Source: Haliea sp963974125 (GTDB taxonomy: Bacteria > Pseudomonadota > Gammaproteobacteria > Pseudomonadales > Halieaceae). Taken from it: 64,000 bases of DNA. Of this stretch, positions 17,868-26,514 are shown one piece after another. Made by a program: the position numbers and the translations under genes. Numbering within the stretch: the stretch's first letter is position 1; the number at the start of each line of letters is the position of its first letter. The stretch is taken from contig CAXBCH010000014.1 of the NCBI GenBank assembly GCA_963974125.1, forward strand, positions 33,418 through 97,417, in the 5' to 3' direction. The notes beneath the pieces are model-generated. The model saw nothing but the letters and a program-made list of their open reading frames with translations. It ran no database searches and was not told the DNA's origin.

Positions 17868-18227
17868 TTACGGATAGAGGCGCCGGTAGCGGCGTTCGGC
17901 CCACAGGCGATAGGCAGCATCGGCGATCGGGCGAATCAGGGGCCAGCGCAGCCAGCGCCACAGGGGCCCCAGGCGGGTGTGCTGCCACGCGGCCACGTTG
18001 GCATCGATCCCGGTCAGCAGGCGCCCGTCCGCGGTGCGCAGATGCAGGTTGCGCAGGAGCGTTTCCCGATCCGGCAGGGCCGGGTCGGGTTCCAGCGCGT
18101 GGATGTCGCGCAGTTGCAGGCCTGCGTCGCAGAGTTTCCCCAGGCGCGCCATTTCGGTGGTGCACAGGGGGCAGCGACCGTCGTAGTAGAGGATGTCGGC
18201 GAAGTCTTTGGCAGGGTCTGTGTTCAT
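17868..18227 (-). CDS. DCC-family thiol-disulfide oxidoreductase-like protein (DUF393)
   Basis: 119 residues. ILYYDGRCPLCTTEMARL carries the YDGxCPLC motif of the DCC family, whose CxxC pair resembles thioredoxin active sites. The rest matches the family pattern: a helix, HALEPDPALPDRETLLRNLHLR, then GRLLTGIDANVAAWQHTRLG and a C-terminal WAERRYRRLYP. Biochemical role in bacteria is poorly defined. Middle gene of a likely three-gene transcript with the phosphotransferase upstream and flavin reductase downstream. Confidence 0.75.
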   Translation of the reverse strand: MNTDPAKDFADILYYDGRCPLCTTEMARLGKLCDAGLQLRDIHALEPDPALPDRETLLRNLHLRTADGRLLTGIDANVAAWQHTRLGPLWRWLRWPLIRPIADAAYRLWAERRYRRLYP

Positions 18228-18288
18228 GTAGCATGGATACGCACCCGGCTCGCCGCTGGATGACAGCAGCGCGCCGCGGCGCCGGGTT

Positions 18289-19308
18289 TCACTCGATCAG
18301 CTGTACCGCCAGCCGTGACAGGGGCTCGACAAGGTTGCCGCGGGCGTCTGCCTCGGCGCTGGACGCGGTGCCGATCTGCGCCCGCTTCTTGATACCCTGG
18401 ACAATGGCCGCCAGCCGGAACAGGGAGAACACCAGGTAGAAGTTCCAGTTGTCGATACCGTCGCGCCCTGTGCGCTCGCAGTAGCGGGCGATGTATTCCT
18501 CGTCACTGGGGATACCCAGCGATGCGCGGTCGACACCGGCGAGACCCTTCATGCTGCTGTCCCGTGGCAGCATCCAGGCCATGCACTGGTTGGCCAGGTC
18601 CGCCAGCGGATGACCCAGGGTGGAGAGCTCCCAGTCCAGCAGGGCGATGACCCGCGGCTCGGTGGCGTGAAACATCATGTTGTCCAGGCGATAGTCCCCG
18701 TGCACCAGGCTGACGGTGCCGTCGTCCACGGGCATGTTGGCCGGCAGCCACTTGAGCAGGGTTTCCATGTCCGCCACGGTTTCAGTCTCCGAAGCCCGGT
18801 ACTGCTTGGTCCAGCGCCCCAGCTGGCGCTCGAAGTAGTTGCCCGGCTTGCCGTAGTCCGCAAGTCCCACGGCTTCGACGTTGACGTTGTGCAGCGCCGC
18901 CAGGGTCTGGTTCATGGAATCGTAAATGGCGCTGCGCTCGGCATTGTCGGCGGCCTCGGGCAGTACCGGGTCCCAGAGAATACGGCCATCCATGTACTCC
19001 ATGACATAGAACATGGAGCCGATGACCGTTTCGTCCTCACAGAGCACATAGGTACGGGGCACCGGTACGTCGGTGTCCTGCAGGGCGGAAATGACCCGGA
19101 ATTCGCGGTCTACCGCGTGTGCGGAGGGCAGCAGTTCGCCCGGTGGCTTGCGGCGCAGGACATAGGATTGGCCGTTGGCGCTGAGCTTGTAGGTGGGGTT
19201 GGACTGGCCGCCGGGAAATTTTTCCGCCGTGAGTCCCTGGTCGATTCCGGGGATGTAATCTGCGAGGTAGGCGGCAAGCCGCTCCGTATCCATTTGCTGC
19301 GCGCTCAT
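18289..19308 (-). CDS. Phosphotransferase (APH family, acyl-CoA-dehydrogenase-associated type)
   Basis: 339 residues from the ATG at 19308 (AAGGA upstream); the frame extends further but without signal. The aminoglycoside phosphotransferase/choline kinase fold is shown by GGQSNPTYKL (nucleotide loop), HGDYRLDNMMFH (Brenner motif, catalytic Asp) and ALLDWELSTLGHPLADLA (metal-binding Asp). This is the branch found next to acyl-CoA dehydrogenases and as the N-terminus of mammalian ACAD10/11, where it phosphorylates hydroxyacyl substrates. Here it is divergent from an acyl-CoA synthetase. Antibiotic resistance is not implied. Confidence 0.82.
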   Translation of the reverse strand: MSAQQMDTERLAAYLADYIPGIDQGLTAEKFPGGQSNPTYKLSANGQSYVLRRKPPGELLPSAHAVDREFRVISALQDTDVPVPRTYVLCEDETVIGSMFYVMEYMDGRILWDPVLPEAADNAERSAIYDSMNQTLAALHNVNVEAVGLADYGKPGNYFERQLGRWTKQYRASETETVADMETLLKWLPANMPVDDGTVSLVHGDYRLDNMMFHATEPRVIALLDWELSTLGHPLADLANQCMAWMLPRDSSMKGLAGVDRASLGIPSDEEYIARYCERTGRDGIDNWNFYLVFSLFRLAAIVQGIKKRAQIGTASSAEADARGNLVEPLSRLAVQLIE

Positions 19309-19344
19309 GCAAATCCTTGTTTTCAGAAAAAGGTTAACGAACCA

Positions 19345-19370
19345 GTCTGTCGCCCTGTTGACAGGCAGAC
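19345..19370. promoter_or_regulatory. Imperfect dyad in divergent phosphotransferase/acyl-CoA synthetase spacer
   Basis: Arms CCTGT (19354) and ACAGG (19361) separated by 2 bp, flanked by GTCTG (19345) and CAGAC (19366). Such a dyad between divergent acyl-CoA genes would suit a TetR-type operator; no cognate regulator is adjacent. Confidence 0.35.
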
Positions 19371-19492
19371 AATGACGTGCCGCGACAAAAAAATTGACCG
19401 CAGGGCCCATGGCGCCGGCGGCGTTGAGCGGGCCGCCGGCTCAGGGTATGCTGCCGCCTCCGCGAATGTATAAGTCTAACAGAGGTCAAGTC

Positions 19493-21193
19493 GTGTACGA
19501 ACACTTGCAGCAGGCATGGCAGCAACTGACAGCCACCGGGCAGTTTTTTGAGGTAGAGACCATTGATGTCGGCGGCGTGCCGATTCGCAGCTACAAACAT
19601 GCGCCACCCTCCCTGCGCGAGATCTGGCTGAGCACGGCCGGGCACGGTGACAAGGATTACCTGGTGTTTGCCGGCGAGCGCTGCAGCTATGCCCAGGCCC
19701 AGACCTTTACCGCCAGTATTGCCCACTGGTTGCACACGGAGGGGGTCAAGCCCGGGGACCGCGTCGCCATTGCCATGCGCAACTATCCCGAGTGGATGCT
19801 GGCCTACTGGGCCGTTACCTCCATGGGCGCGGTGGTCGTGGGCATGAATGCCTGGTGGGTCGCCCACGAGATGGAGTTTGCGCTGGAAGACGCGGCGCCG
19901 GTAGTGCTGATCTGTGACCGCGAGCGCCTGCAACGCTTCGAAGCGGTGCGCGATAAGTTCCCCTCACTCAGGGTCGTGGCGGTGCGCCTGCAGGACGAGG
20001 CCCCGGACTGGGCTGCCGACTGGATGGAGTTGATCAATGCGGAACCGGCGCTGCCGAGCGTCAGCATCGATCCCAATGACGACGCCTGTATTTTCTATAC
20101 CTCCGGCACCACCGGTCGCCCCAAGGGCGCGCGGCTGACCCACCGTGGCTGCGTCGCCAATATCCTCAATGTCGGTTTCATCAATACCGTGCAGCCCGTG
20201 GCGATGGCCCTGGCCCGGGGTGAGACGCCACCGGCACCCGGTTCGACGCCGGCGCCCAACTCCCTGGTGGCAACGCCCCTGTTCCACGTCACCGCCAACA
20301 ACTGCGTTGCCCACGCCACTACCGTGGCGGGAGGCAAACTGGTGCACATGTACAAGTGGGATCCGGCGGAGGCGCTGCGCCTGATCGAGGAAGAGCGCAT
20401 TACCACCTTCAACGGTGTACCGATGATGGCGCGGGAAATTCTCGCGCACCCGGATTTTGCCCGTCGCGACACTTCCTCCCTGACCGTGCTCGGGGGCGGC
20501 GGCGCTGCGCTGCAACCGGATCTGGTGGAGAAGATCCAGCAGCGCTCGAAGTCCGCGCGGCCCAACACCGGTTATGGCATGACCGAGACCAGTGGCATTA
20601 TCGCCGCGGTTTCCGCCGAGTTCTTTGTCGACAAGCCCGCCAGCGTCGGTCCCGCCATGCCGACCTTCGAAGCCAAGTGTGTCGGCGCCAGCGGGGAGGA
20701 TCTCGGCGCCAATGCGACAGGCGAACTCTGGGTGCGGGGCGCGCCGGTGATCAAGGGCTACCTGAACCGCCCCGACGCCACCGCAGAGTCGATTACCGAT
20801 GGCTGGCTGCACACCGGCGATATCGCCTACATCGACGACGAGGGCTTCATCTTTCTGGTGGACCGGGCCAAGGACATGGTGCTGCGGGGGGGCGAGAACA
20901 TCTACTGTGCGGAAGTGGAGAACGCCCTGTTTGCCCACGAGGACGTGGCCGAATGTGTGGTGTTTGCGGTGGCCGATCAGCGTCTGGGGGAGGAGGTGGG
21001 CGCTGCCGTCCATCTGCGACCCGGTGCCAGCGCTGATCCCGCACACCTGCGCGCCCACTGCGCCGGCCTGCTCGCGCCCTACAAGGTGCCGCGCTATCTC
21101 TGGCTCATGCCCGAGCCTCTGCCACGCAACGCCAATGGCAAGTTCCTCAAGCGTGAGCTGCGGGAGTCCCTGCAGGTAGCCGACGCGCTCTGA
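19493..21193 (+). CDS. Class I adenylate-forming acyl-CoA synthetase
   Basis: 566 residues from a GTG at 19493 that has AGAGGT 7 bp upstream; an in-frame ATG at 19466 lacks a ribosome site. Motifs: FYTSGTTGRPKGARLTHRG (phosphate loop), GYGMTETSG (A5), WLHTGDIAYIDDEGF (A7), DRAKDMVLRGGENIYCAEVE (hinge) and NGKFLKRELRE (catalytic Lys). Activates a fatty or related acid to its CoA thioester. Second such enzyme in the window; sequence similarity to the first is limited to core motifs. Its stop codon directly abuts that of fpr on the other strand. Confidence 0.88.
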   Translation: MYEHLQQAWQQLTATGQFFEVETIDVGGVPIRSYKHAPPSLREIWLSTAGHGDKDYLVFAGERCSYAQAQTFTASIAHWLHTEGVKPGDRVAIAMRNYPEWMLAYWAVTSMGAVVVGMNAWWVAHEMEFALEDAAPVVLICDRERLQRFEAVRDKFPSLRVVAVRLQDEAPDWAADWMELINAEPALPSVSIDPNDDACIFYTSGTTGRPKGARLTHRGCVANILNVGFINTVQPVAMALARGETPPAPGSTPAPNSLVATPLFHVTANNCVAHATTVAGGKLVHMYKWDPAEALRLIEEERITTFNGVPMMAREILAHPDFARRDTSSLTVLGGGGAALQPDLVEKIQQRSKSARPNTGYGMTETSGIIAAVSAEFFVDKPASVGPAMPTFEAKCVGASGEDLGANATGELWVRGAPVIKGYLNRPDATAESITDGWLHTGDIAYIDDEGFIFLVDRAKDMVLRGGENIYCAEVENALFAHEDVAECVVFAVADQRLGEEVGAAVHLRPGASADPAHLRAHCAGLLAPYKVPRYLWLMPEPLPRNANGKFLKRELRESLQVADAL

Positions 21194-21967
21194 TCAGCTC
21201 TCGACGAAGGCCCGCTCGATCACGTAGTGGGCCGCTGTGCCGTGGCGGGACTCTTTGAAGCCGCGCTCGTTCAGCAGTCGGGTCATGTCCTTGAGCATGC
21301 TCGGGCTGCCGCAGATCATGAAGCGGTCCCGCTCCGGGTCGATGGCCTCGAGACCCAGGTCAGCGGGCATTTTGCCGCTGGCGAGCAGGTCTGTCAGGCG
21401 CCCGGTGTTGCGGAAGGCCTCACGGGTCACCGTGGGGTAGTAGCGCAGTTTCTGCCTGATGTCCTCGCCCAGGTATTCGTGTGCAGGCAGTTCCCGGGTA
21501 ATGCTGTCCTGGTAAGCCAATTCGCTGGCATGGCGGCAGCCGTGGGCGAGAATGACCTTGTCGAAACGCTCGTAGATTGCCGGGTCCTTGATGATGCTGA
21601 GGAAGGGCGCCAGCCCGGTGCCCGTGCCCAGCAGGTAGAGATTCTTCCCCGGCAGCAGGTTGTCCGCGACCAGGGTTCCGGTGGCCTTGCTGTTAACCAG
21701 CAGTTCGTCACCGACGCGGATATTCTGCAATTGGGAAGTGAGCGGGCCATCGGCGACCTTGATGCTGAAAAACTCCAGCTGGTCCTCGTAGTTGGCGCTG
21801 GCCATGCTGTAGGCCCGCAGCAGGGGTTTGCCCTCCCGTTCCAGCCCGATCATGGTGAAGTGGCCGTTCTCGAAGCGGAAGCCCGGGTTGCGGGTGGTCT
21901 TGAAACTGAACAGACGATCGGTCCAGTGGTGGACCTCGGTCACCTGTTCGCGCAGCAGCGTTGCCAT
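21194..21967 (-). CDS. fpr: Ferredoxin--NADP(+) reductase
   Basis: 257 residues, the usual length for bacterial subclass I FPR. Seen: LLRAYSMAS (51-57, FAD binding), GTGTGLAPF (114-122, NADP pyrophosphate loop), HGCRHASELAY, FMICGSPSMLKDM and the C-terminal YVIERAFVES. Transfers electrons between NADPH and ferredoxin or flavodoxin in the cytoplasm and helps in oxidative stress. A divergent LysR gene lies 117 bp away, an arrangement known for fpr and finR in Pseudomonas. The reverse-strand stop touches the stop of the preceding convergent gene (TGATCA junction at 21191-21196). Confidence 0.93.
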   Translation of the reverse strand: MATLLREQVTEVHHWTDRLFSFKTTRNPGFRFENGHFTMIGLEREGKPLLRAYSMASANYEDQLEFFSIKVADGPLTSQLQNIRVGDELLVNSKATGTLVADNLLPGKNLYLLGTGTGLAPFLSIIKDPAIYERFDKVILAHGCRHASELAYQDSITRELPAHEYLGEDIRQKLRYYPTVTREAFRNTGRLTDLLASGKMPADLGLEAIDPERDRFMICGSPSMLKDMTRLLNERGFKESRHGTAAHYVIERAFVES

Positions 21968-22019
21968 ATCGTGGTCCTCATGTGCGGTTGATAGCCAGGT
22001 GACAGAGCATAGAGCCTTC

Positions 22020-22077
22020 CCCTATATTGATAAAACAGTTTTTATGGATATAATATATCGATTAAATCAATATAGGG
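22020..22077. promoter_or_regulatory. 12-bp perfect inverted repeat between fpr and LysR gene, candidate operator
   Basis: CCCTATATTGAT (22020-22031) and ATCAATATAGGG (22066-22077) are exact reverse complements separated by 34 bp. Inside lie a smaller palindrome, AAAACAGTTTT (22032-22042), and A/T-rich promoter sequence. Probable binding site for the divergent LysR protein; could also allow looping. Confidence 0.6.
22027..22054 (+). promoter_or_regulatory. Sigma-70-type promoter for the LysR gene
   Basis: TTGATA (22027-22032), 16-bp spacer, TATAAT (22049-22054). Predicted start near 22061, 24 bp before the TTG initiation codon. The -35 overlaps the left arm of the dyad, consistent with autorepression. 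Confidence 0.55.
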
Positions 22078-22084
22078 TTCGGTC

Positions 22085-22969
22085 TTGCGCTACACGCTGC
22101 GACAACTGGAGGTCTTTCTTGCCACCGCGCACCATGAGAACGTCAGCCGCGCAGCGGACAGCCTGGCGATGTCCCAGTCAGCCGCCAGCGGGGCGCTGCG
22201 CGAACTGGAACAGCAGTTTGACGTGCAGCTGTTCGATCGCATTGGCAAGCGCCTGCGCCTGAGCGAACTCGGCCGCCAGTTGCGCCCGGCGGCGGAGGAT
22301 TTGCAGGCCCGGGCCCGGGCCTTCGAACAGTCGCTGACCGGGGATGAGGTCAGCGGCCGCCTGCAGGTGGGCGCTACATTGACCATCGGCAATTACCTGG
22401 CAGTGCCCATGATTGCAGACTTCCGCCAGCGCTATCCAGCTGCCGACATCGCCCTGACAGTGGCCAATACAGCGGCGATCGCCGAGGGGGTGGCAAATTT
22501 CGAGCTCGATATCGGCCTGGTCGAGGGCGAGTTCGTGCACCCTGATCTGCACAGTCAACACTGGCAGGCGGACGAGCTGGCCGTTTTTGCCGCCCCCGGT
22601 CATCCCCTGGCCCGGCGCCGCGCGTTGAGCGATCGGGACCTGCTGCAGCTGGAATGGATCGTGCGGGAGCCGGGCTCGGGCACCCGCCAGACCTTCGAGC
22701 GCGCCATGCACGGCCTGTTGCCGGAGCTGCGGATAGTGCTGGAGCTGCAGCACACCGAGGCGATCAAGCGGGCAGTGGAAGCGGGCCTGGGCGTGGGCTG
22801 CCTGTCCAGGATCAGTCTGGTGGAGGCGTTCGCCCGCGGCTCCCTGGTCCCGCTGCGGGTGCCCGGGCGCGATTTCAGCCGCCAGCTCCATATCGTTCTG
22901 CACCGTCACAAGTACCATACTGCAGGCCTCAGGCACTGGCTGCAGCTGTGCCGGGAGCGGGCCCATTAA
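22085..22969 (+). CDS. LysR-family regulator, probable FinR-like regulator of fpr
   Basis: 294 residues; TTG start with AGGG 7 bp before it. N-terminal winged HTH (RQLEVFLATAHHENVSRAADSLAMSQSAASGALRELE split around residues 6-45) and a CysB-like effector domain (LQVGATLTIGNYLAVPMIADF; LDIGLVEGEF; VREPGSGTRQTFERAM). Divergent position to fpr matches FinR, which activates fpr in response to superoxide and sulfite-related signals in Pseudomonas putida; identity with FinR is inference from context. The intervening dyad is the likely site of action. Confidence 0.8.
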   Translation: MRYTLRQLEVFLATAHHENVSRAADSLAMSQSAASGALRELEQQFDVQLFDRIGKRLRLSELGRQLRPAAEDLQARARAFEQSLTGDEVSGRLQVGATLTIGNYLAVPMIADFRQRYPAADIALTVANTAAIAEGVANFELDIGLVEGEFVHPDLHSQHWQADELAVFAAPGHPLARRRALSDRDLLQLEWIVREPGSGTRQTFERAMHGLLPELRIVLELQHTEAIKRAVEAGLGVGCLSRISLVEAFARGSLVPLRVPGRDFSRQLHIVLHRHKYHTAGLRHWLQLCRERAH

Positions 22970-23002
22970 CCCGGCGGCTGGATCCGGTTACACTTTGCGT
23001 CC

Positions 23003-23551
23003 ATGACGACACTCATTTCCACGGAGCACCCGCCCAGGGTGCGGCCAATCGACGCACAGCAGCGGCGACAGGTGGTGGCTGCCACCGAAGGCTGGATCGA
23101 TCGTGCGGGGCAGCTGCTGGGCTTGTCGCTGGCGCCGGTGCCGGTGCTGTTTGATCTCCGCGGCGCTACCGCAGGCATGTTTCGCGCCCGCGGCAGGGAA
23201 TGCTGGATTCGTTTCAACCCCTGGATTTTCGCCAAGCATTTTGACGACAACCTCCACGTTACGGTGCCCCATGAAGTGGCGCACTACGCGGTGCACTGTC
23301 AGCGCCACCGGCGTCGGGTGCGGCCACACGGGCCGGAGTGGCAGCGGGTCATGCGGGGCTTCGGCCTGCCTCCGGAGGTGACCTTCAAGCTGGATTTGGC
23401 GGGAGTTCCGGTCCGGCGCCAGCAGCGCCACGCCTACCGCTGCGCCTGTCGCGACCACGAGGTATCCACTGTGCGCCACAAGCGCATGCTGGAGGGCCGG
23501 GCCCGCTACCTGTGCCGCTACTGCGACGCGCCCCTGCTCCCTGTCCTCTGA
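23003..23551 (+). CDS. SprT-like zinc metalloprotease family protein
   Basis: 182 residues. HEVAH (90-94) with a downstream His in RPHGPEW gives the SprT zinc site; the C-terminus has a CxC plus CRYC zinc ribbon (YRCACRDHEVSTVRHK...YLCRYCDAP). Bacterial SprT is uncharacterised; the eukaryotic Spartan branch cleaves DNA-protein crosslinks. Cytoplasmic, no signal peptide. It follows the LysR gene by 33 bp and may be read through from it. Confidence 0.85.
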   Translation: MTTLISTEHPPRVRPIDAQQRRQVVAATEGWIDRAGQLLGLSLAPVPVLFDLRGATAGMFRARGRECWIRFNPWIFAKHFDDNLHVTVPHEVAHYAVHCQRHRRRVRPHGPEWQRVMRGFGLPPEVTFKLDLAGVPVRRQQRHAYRCACRDHEVSTVRHKRMLEGRARYLCRYCDAPLLPVL

Positions 23552-23560
23552 GGCGACACC

Positions 23561-26434
23561 TCAGGTGTCCACGGACAGCTCTACGCCGCTGAAAGTATTG
23601 GCTTCGGCCTCCAGCTCCGGGGCTGCCAGAACCACCCGCTCAGGGTCGACAGCCCCCTCATTGACCAGGAAGCGCTTGCTGCTGGCAGCGCGATCGCTGG
23701 CCAGCGCCAGCAGCGCGCTGTCCGGCACCGGCCACTGGTCGCGCAGGATCCGCGCCTGCTGCAACAGGGACGGCGCCGGCTGCTCCGGATTCTGCGACGC
23801 AGCCGTGTCCAGTTGGGCGTAGCGTTCGGCGATTTCCGCCTGCCAGGCCTCGCTGCGCTCGCTGATGTCCTCCGCGCTGAGCCCCTGTTGCAGCAGCGCT
23901 GCCCGCAGCAACTGCTCCTGCAGGCTCGCCCGGTCTGTCTCCGGGTCGATCAGACCGGTGACAACCAGGCTCAGCCCCGGTCGCTGTTGCATGGCGGCGG
24001 CCAGATCGCGCAGCTTGCCTTGACCGTGACTGTCCAGGTCACTGCCGCCGGCAGGAAAATCAACGGTGCGCAGATCCTCGCTGCTGCCCACCAGGCTGGC
24101 AAGAAAGCTGAAGGGTGCGGTGATCGCCTTGCCGACCAGGTTCACGAAGGCGCCGGCGATGACGCTGCCGAGACTGAACTGCGGGTTGTTTACATCCCCG
24201 CTGACCGGGACCGCGAGGTCGATGACGCCGTTGCTGTCGGTCAGCAGGGCAATCCCCAGGCGCAGCGGCAGGTCGAGGGCCTTGTCGCTGGCTACCCGGT
24301 CGCCCAGCTTGAGCTGGTTGATCACGATCCGGTTGTCGCCCTGCAGGCGGTTGTTTTGCAGGCTGTAACCCAGTTGGGCATTGAGTGTGCCGCGCTCAAT
24401 CGCATAACCGGCATAGGTCCCGGAATAGGGCGTCAGGCGGGACATGTCGAGGCCGCGAAAGTCCAGGTCCAGATCCAGGGCCGGTGGCGACCGCAGGGGG
24501 CTGGCGGTGCCGGTCAGGGTCACCGGCGCGTAACCGTCAACCGAGCCGCGCAGGTCCACCTGCAGCGCTTCCGCGGGGTCACTGCTGAGGTTGGTAATGG
24601 TGCCGTCGAGGTCGCCAATGACGGTGCGGAACTGGATCGGCAGTGATTGGTCCTGGAAGTCAATGGCACTGTCGGCGACGAAGATCGCCGGAGCGCTGAA
24701 CTGCCAGGGAGTCTGCTCCCCGGACCCGGACCCGGAATCGGAATCGGACCCGACTTCGGACTTGGACGCGGACCCGGAAGAGGTGTCCATCTCGGCGTCC
24801 GCTTGCTGTTCCAGCAGGCGCTGGATGTTGATGCTGCCATCCTCCTGAATGTGCAGGCGCCCCTGGTAGCCCTCCAGATGCAGCTCTGCCAGAGTGATGC
24901 TGCGTTCCTGCAGGGCTACGGTCAGTCCCTGCCAGTGCAGGTTGTCCCAGCGCGTGAGGGCGTCCTCGGCGCCGTGCAGGACCATGGCGAAGTCGGTCAC
25001 GGCGCCGTCTACGGCCACTGTCTCGGGCTGAAAGTCGGCCAGCGTGAGGCGGCCCGCGGTCCGCGCTGCGCCGCTGCTGATTTCGGCGCGCAGGAGCGAC
25101 GGCAGGTTGGGGCCGAACCAGGCCAGCGGCAGTCCCTCCAGGGCAAAGTCGAGTTCCGCGCTACCCGCACCGGGATCCACGCTGCCCTCGGCTTCCAGGC
25201 TGGCGAGCTGGTTGATCTGCAGGGCCAGGGTGAGGGGGCTGGCGCCCCGGCCAGGCCAGTGCAGATCGCGCAGCTCCGCGGTCAGCGGCCGGACCGTGAG
25301 CAGGCCCGGCTCGGTGAACTCGCTGCGCCAGGCCGCTTCGCTGTTGCGCAATTCGAACAGGCCCAGATGCAGGCGCCAGGGGGAGTCCGTGGCTGTTTCG
25401 TCTTCGTCACCCGCCTCGGTTGCGGGCAGTGCAAACAGCTCCGCCAGGCTCACCTGGTCGCCCTGACTCCAGCCGCGCAGGTTCAGACCATCCGCTGTGA
25501 CGCGCCCCAGGCCGAGGGTTTGCTGGCTGCCGTCAAGGCTGATAGCGGACAACTTCAGGGATGCCAGTGCCACTCCTGTATCCGGCAGGCGCTCGCTGTC
25601 GCGGGGACTGATCCGCGTATCGATGATCTCGATGTCGCCGTCAGTCACCGAGTAATCCACAGCGTCCTGCCAGGAGGCGCTGTACTGCAGGGACAGATTG
25701 AGCCGGCTGCTGACAAGTTCGAAAGCGAGCCACGGTTCGGCGAAGCGCCAGATCGGGCGCAGGTCAATGTCCTCCAGCTCCAGGCTGCCCCTGCTGCTGC
25801 CGGCGGCGAGGGACAGGTCCCCCTGCCATTGCAGCTGACCGCCACCCTCGCCGCGGGCCTGGAGGCGATAGGGTTGGCCCGCTGCCGTGACGGTGGACAG
25901 GTCGGTGACTGCCAGCTGCAGGCCGTCCAGGTAGGTATTGTAGCCATCGGGATGCTGCTGGTCGGTGACTTCGATCCGCTGCGCGCTCAGCTGCAGGGAG
26001 CCGATGGCGAGCGCTGGCAGCTCAGCGGAGTCGGTGTCTGGCGGGTTTTCCTCCTCCGTTCCGGGGGACGACGGCAGCAGGTCGCCGATATTGAGGCTGC
26101 CGTCGGCATTGCGCTGCAAATGCAGGTACAGTTGCTCCAGCGCCACGCTATCGAACACCAGGCCCGGGCGGATCAGGCTGGCCAGGGAAAAATTGACCTC
26201 CGCCCGATCGAAGTCCAGGAAGCGACTGCCGTCGGGCTCGGCCAGGGCGCCCTGGCGGATTTCCAGCGCCAGGGTGAACGGGTTGAAGAGCACCAGCTCG
26301 GTGGTGAGGGTGCGCCCCCACTGCTCTTTCGCCAGCCAGGGCGGGAGAAAATTCAGCGCTGGCAGCAGGATAAAAAAGGCAACGGCGAGATAGGCGGCGT
26401 AGGCGTAAATCAAACCTCGGAACGCGGTTCGCAC
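23561..26434 (-). CDS. DUF748/AsmA-like large inner-membrane protein
   Basis: 957 residues. AAGGAG lies 8 bp before a GTG at 26434, favoured over the GTG six codons earlier that would itself contain the ribosome site. One N-terminal membrane segment (FRGLIYAYAAYLAVAFFILLPAL), then a long beta-rich periplasmic region of the DUF748/AsmA type (repeated ALEQLYLHLQRNADGSLNIGDLL and LHIQEDGSINIQRLLEQQ blocks). A Ser/Asp/Gly linker near residue 575 is encoded by an imperfect hexanucleotide repeat (about 24715-24780). Such proteins are thought to act at the cell envelope, possibly in phospholipid transport between membranes; the role here is not known. Confidence 0.8.
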   Translation of the reverse strand: MRTAFRGLIYAYAAYLAVAFFILLPALNFLPPWLAKEQWGRTLTTELVLFNPFTLALEIRQGALAEPDGSRFLDFDRAEVNFSLASLIRPGLVFDSVALEQLYLHLQRNADGSLNIGDLLPSSPGTEEENPPDTDSAELPALAIGSLQLSAQRIEVTDQQHPDGYNTYLDGLQLAVTDLSTVTAAGQPYRLQARGEGGGQLQWQGDLSLAAGSSRGSLELEDIDLRPIWRFAEPWLAFELVSSRLNLSLQYSASWQDAVDYSVTDGDIEIIDTRISPRDSERLPDTGVALASLKLSAISLDGSQQTLGLGRVTADGLNLRGWSQGDQVSLAELFALPATEAGDEDETATDSPWRLHLGLFELRNSEAAWRSEFTEPGLLTVRPLTAELRDLHWPGRGASPLTLALQINQLASLEAEGSVDPGAGSAELDFALEGLPLAWFGPNLPSLLRAEISSGAARTAGRLTLADFQPETVAVDGAVTDFAMVLHGAEDALTRWDNLHWQGLTVALQERSITLAELHLEGYQGRLHIQEDGSINIQRLLEQQADAEMDTSSGSASKSEVGSDSDSGSGSGEQTPWQFSAPAIFVADSAIDFQDQSLPIQFRTVIGDLDGTITNLSSDPAEALQVDLRGSVDGYAPVTLTGTASPLRSPPALDLDLDFRGLDMSRLTPYSGTYAGYAIERGTLNAQLGYSLQNNRLQGDNRIVINQLKLGDRVASDKALDLPLRLGIALLTDSNGVIDLAVPVSGDVNNPQFSLGSVIAGAFVNLVGKAITAPFSFLASLVGSSEDLRTVDFPAGGSDLDSHGQGKLRDLAAAMQQRPGLSLVVTGLIDPETDRASLQEQLLRAALLQQGLSAEDISERSEAWQAEIAERYAQLDTAASQNPEQPAPSLLQQARILRDQWPVPDSALLALASDRAASSKRFLVNEGAVDPERVVLAAPELEAEANTFSGVELSVDT

Positions 26435-26514
26435 AGTACGGTCTCCTTGCACGTCAGTGGTCGGCTCGTCACCGTACTATAGTCAAGTGGCTGCCCGCGG
26501 GCATCCACGCAGGT

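Noticed and set aside
18289..19308. Antibiotic-resistance phosphotransferase
   Set aside because: Motif pattern and acyl-CoA neighbours fit the ACAD10/11-like branch, not aminoglycoside kinases.
24647..26482. 611-codon plus-strand frame opposite the DUF748 gene
   Set aside because: Mirror frame; Gln/Ala/Gly-biased translation with no domain.
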